A DNA stretch of 64,000 bases from Lactobacillus kullabergensis. Lineage in GTDB: Bacteria; Bacillota; Bacilli; Lactobacillales; Lactobacillaceae. The notes under the pieces are model-generated. The model had not been told where the DNA came from and did no database searches. It saw nothing but the letters and a program-made list of their open reading frames with translations. The DNA lies in assembly GCF_000967195.1 (NCBI RefSeq), contig NZ_KQ033871.1, forward strand, positions 758,817-822,816, read 5' to 3'. This document shows, piece by piece, positions 61,545 to 64,000 of the stretch. The stretch's first letter is position 1. Each line of letters begins with the position of its first letter. Position numbers and translations under genes: made by a program.

Positions 61545-64000
61545 ATGCTAAGTAAGAATAACTATAATGAGAAATTAAGAAAAATGAAATTACAAGCAAG
61601 GCAGGATCATTTTTCAATTCGCAAATTAACAATTGGAGTAGCTTCTGTTTTATTGGGATACGCTTTTTTCGGAGCTGGCAGTCAAACAGTTAAAGCTGAT
61701 ACTGAATCGACAGCACAGCAAGCCGATGCTAAAACAGAATCAGTTTCTGATAAACCTCATGTTAATGATAATGTTGTCAAACTTGGTTCTAGTAAAAATA
61801 CTGGGACTGATGGTGACAAGAAAAATGCCGCAAGCACTTCCTCTGTCCAAAAGTCTGCACCTGATAATACTGTTTCAGGTGTTCAAACAGACGTTGCTAA
61901 AAAAGCTGATACTGATCAAGTTGCAAAAAACGGTCTTACTAAAGAACACTTGAAAAAAGATGGATCCGATCAAGGTGATATTGAATCAGTACGAAATAAT
62001 AGAAAATTTGATATAACATCTACAATTCAAACTGTGCAAATTAGAGTAAATAATGCATATAGTTCTTCCTCAAAAGATCAAGACGACTTGAACACTAAAA
62101 ATGATTATTTGGCTCAGATTGATAAAATTGATACTGATGTGATAGCTAAACTCAATGCAGGAAAAAATGTCGAAGAAATAGATTCAACAGCAGAAACTGC
62201 TATTAGGGACATTTTAAATCTTGCAGCGGCTGCAGAACTGCATTTTGCCAAAAAGACAACTATTGATGCTATTACAAGCAAAGCAAACGTTGACGAACAA
62301 GCTAAATTAGCAGCAAGTAAAGCTAATAGTCATGCCAATATAAATTCTGCAGCTAATGCTGCAAAAAATCAGATACTTGAAGCTTATAGCAAACTTAGTA
62401 CGACTAATAGGACTGAAACTGGAAAAAAATGTGTAGCTGCTCTTGATGACATTGAGGCAACTGCAACAGAGGCGAATGATCAAATTGATAAAGCTGATGA
62501 CGCTAATTCCATAACAAATATAGTGAAAACGGCTGTTGATAAGTTTTTTAAAACAGTAGACAAAGCGAAAATTGCTTTTGCCACTGCACTTGCCAAGGAC
62601 CTAGTTGGAGAAGGAGCAGATAAAGTTAGTGATAGCTTATCAAGTCAAGCTGACAAAGACTTGGTTAATGAAATTTTAAGCCAAGCTGATACAGATTTTG
62701 CCACTGCTGACTCCCTTCAAAAAGTATTTGAAATAACGAGTAAAGCTATAAGAGATATTGATGCTGTCAAATCAGATGCATTAAATAAGCTTAATCAATA
62801 TAAATTAGCTGCTAGTAAAAAGTTAGGTGACGTACAGTTCTGTGATAATGAAGATATTGATGGTTTACCAAATATTAGTGCTGAAAATAAGAGTACTCTA
62901 AAAGATAAAGTTAACTTGTATTATCAGACTGCTATCAGTAATATAGAAAATGCTGTCGATTTTGACCAAGTTGATAAAGAAGAAAATGCTGGTCATTTAA
63001 ATATGGGTAGGGTAGTAGTGGATGCTCAAAATCTGAATAAAAAAATTGCGTCAGACCAAAAGCAACTTGATGATCATACACAAAAAGCAACTGAAAATAT
63101 CAATAATTCTAATTTATCAGAAGCTGATAAAGAAAAAGCAATAGAGGCAATCGGTCAGGCTCGTGATGATGCCAAAAATATAGTTGGACAGCAACCTACT
63201 GTTGAGAGGGCAGATGCGGCTGAAAAAGCTGGAGAAGCTACTATTGATGCGATTGAGCAAGCAGCTTATTTAACTGATCTTGAAAGGGCTAAACTTATTG
63301 AGAAAATAAGAGTTGAAAATGCAGCCGAAAATGCCAAGAATAAAGTTGAAGATGAATTTAATCACTTGGACACTAGTGGCCTAGATAAAGAAAAAGACAA
63401 ACTTGAAACTGCATTAGAAACTATTGAAAAAGTTAAAAATGATGCTGAAACAGCAGTTTCAAGTGCTACAGATAAAAATGCTGTAAGCACCATATCTAAA
63501 ACCGGAATTGATAAGATTAATGGTGTAGCAGATGATACTTCACTAGAATTTGCCAAGGAGGCAGCAAAAGAAATTATTCAACAAATAAGTGATATTGTCA
63601 AACAGAATTTAAAGGACCCGAAAGATCGGAATGCTGTTGATGAGATTATTAAGGAAACAACCGTTGACTTGGCTAAAACCATTCACGATGTGACCAAGAT
63701 TCGGGAATATATTATCGACGGAATTAAACAAATTAAAAATACAGCTGACAATAAAGAAAATAATGACTTGTCTAACGCTAAAAGCAGCAGTAAAGATACA
63801 GTCAATGTAGATGCAAGTGCAGCACTTGATCGTGTCAAAAAAGCTTATGAAAAATTAACCGAAGCTGAAAGAACTGCTAAAAAAGATGAGTACGATACTG
63901 CTATTAAAGCTATAAATGATGCCAGGACTGCTGCAGAAGATAAAATTGATAATGCTACAAATGTAGATGCTATTATTGCTGCAGTAAGTAACGCAAAACA
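61545..64000 (+). CDS. Giant surface protein 5, N-terminal part (at least 818 residues), cut by the window
   Basis: The frame is open from the ATG at 61545 (after AAGGAAGGA) to the right edge without a stop. The FSIRK signal peptide (motif 23-38, cleavage probably after A51 in VKADT) is clear. A D/K/S/T-rich linker of about 100 residues follows, but TFSGLSSFL and the whole beta-helix and beta-rich domains are absent. Helical repeats begin at about residue 155: a shortened unit, a full unit of the gene 4 type (anchor at 62565), the KLDDHT module (from about 63060), then another unit (anchor about 63537) and the start of a next one. The order matches units 14, module, 15, 16 of gene 4. A SLAP anchor would be expected beyond the window. 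One cysteine each in KKCVAA and QFCDN is unusual for these repeats. Confidence 0.85.
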   Translation, partial: MLSKNNYNEKLRKMKLQARQDHFSIRKLTIGVASVLLGYAFFGAGSQTVKADTESTAQQADAKTESVSDKPHVNDNVVKLGSSKNTGTDGDKKNAASTSSVQKSAPDNTVSGVQTDVAKKADTDQVAKNGLTKEHLKKDGSDQGDIESVRNNRKFDITSTIQTVQIRVNNAYSSSSKDQDDLNTKNDYLAQIDKIDTDVIAKLNAGKNVEEIDSTAETAIRDILNLAAAAELHFAKKTTIDAITSKANVDEQAKLAASKANSHANINSAANAAKNQILEAYSKLSTTNRTETGKKCVAALDDIEATATEANDQIDKADDANSITNIVKTAVDKFFKTVDKAKIAFATALAKDLVGEGADKVSDSLSSQADKDLVNEILSQADTDFATADSLQKVFEITSKAIRDIDAVKSDALNKLNQYKLAASKKLGDVQFCDNEDIDGLPNISAENKSTLKDKVNLYYQTAISNIENAVDFDQVDKEENAGHLNMGRVVVDAQNLNKKIASDQKQLDDHTQKATENINNSNLSEADKEKAIEAIGQARDDAKNIVGQQPTVERADAAEKAGEATIDAIEQAAYLTDLERAKLIEKIRVENAAENAKNKVEDEFNHLDTSGLDKEKDKLETALETIEKVKNDAETAVSSATDKNAVSTISKTGIDKINGVADDTSLEFAKEAAKEIIQQISDIVKQNLKDPKDRNAVDEIIKETTVDLAKTIHDVTKIREYIIDGIKQIKNTADNKENNDLSNAKSSSKDTVNVDASAALDRVKKAYEKLTEAERTAKKDEYDTAIKAINDARTAAEDKIDNATNVDAIIAAVSNAK

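Overview
The window reads as chromosomal DNA of an AT-rich lactobacillus, most likely genus Lactobacillus in the narrow (delbrueckii-group) sense. The evidence is the housekeeping gene order at the left end and the SLAP (S-layer/surface protein) cell-wall-binding repeats on every complete giant protein. The low GC and very large surface proteins would suit an insect-gut lineage, but that is inference; the sequence does not fix the species.

Positions 1-12.7 kb are core genome on the + strand: the 3' end of prfA, then prmC and a Sua5-type tRNA threonylcarbamoyl-AMP synthase with overlapping ends; upp; the eight-gene F0F1-ATPase operon atpBEFHAGDC; a DUF1146 membrane protein; the actin homologue mbl; yidD; a DUF2969 protein; and the SEDS glycosyltransferase rodA. 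The theme is translation termination, tRNA modification, proton-motive energy and rod-shape wall synthesis. A short - strand unit follows: a ~190-nt structured RNA that looks like 6S RNA, its terminator, a small three-helix membrane protein, and a universal stress protein. A hairpin at 12.67-12.70 kb terminates both rodA and this unit.

From 13.8 kb to the right edge the window is accessory DNA: five tandem + strand genes for giant secreted proteins of 3469, 3397, 3382, 4658 and at least 818 residues (the fifth is cut by the window). Each starts with a FSIRK (YSIRK-type) signal peptide. The first four then carry a D/K/S/T-rich linker with an invariant TFSGLSSFL motif, a beta-helical pectate-lyase-like adhesive domain, a beta-sandwich-like domain, thousands of residues of alpha-helical DUF1542-like repeats, and four ~60-residue SLAP repeats. 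None ends in LPXTG. The fifth goes from signal peptide and linker straight into helical repeats.

All five genes have their own promoter with TTGACA, a 17-bp spacer and a TA(A/C/G)AAT-like -10 box inside a very AT-rich intergenic region. The four complete genes are each followed by a strong terminator, so this is a family of separately transcribed paralogues, not an operon. The fourth gene contains sixteen units of about 161-167 residues, with a five-unit block (about 2.49 kb) duplicated in register. The first gene has a private four-copy ~60-residue array. I infer that the cluster supplies long, size-variable adhesive fibres held non-covalently on the wall and that it grows by repeat duplication and gene conversion.
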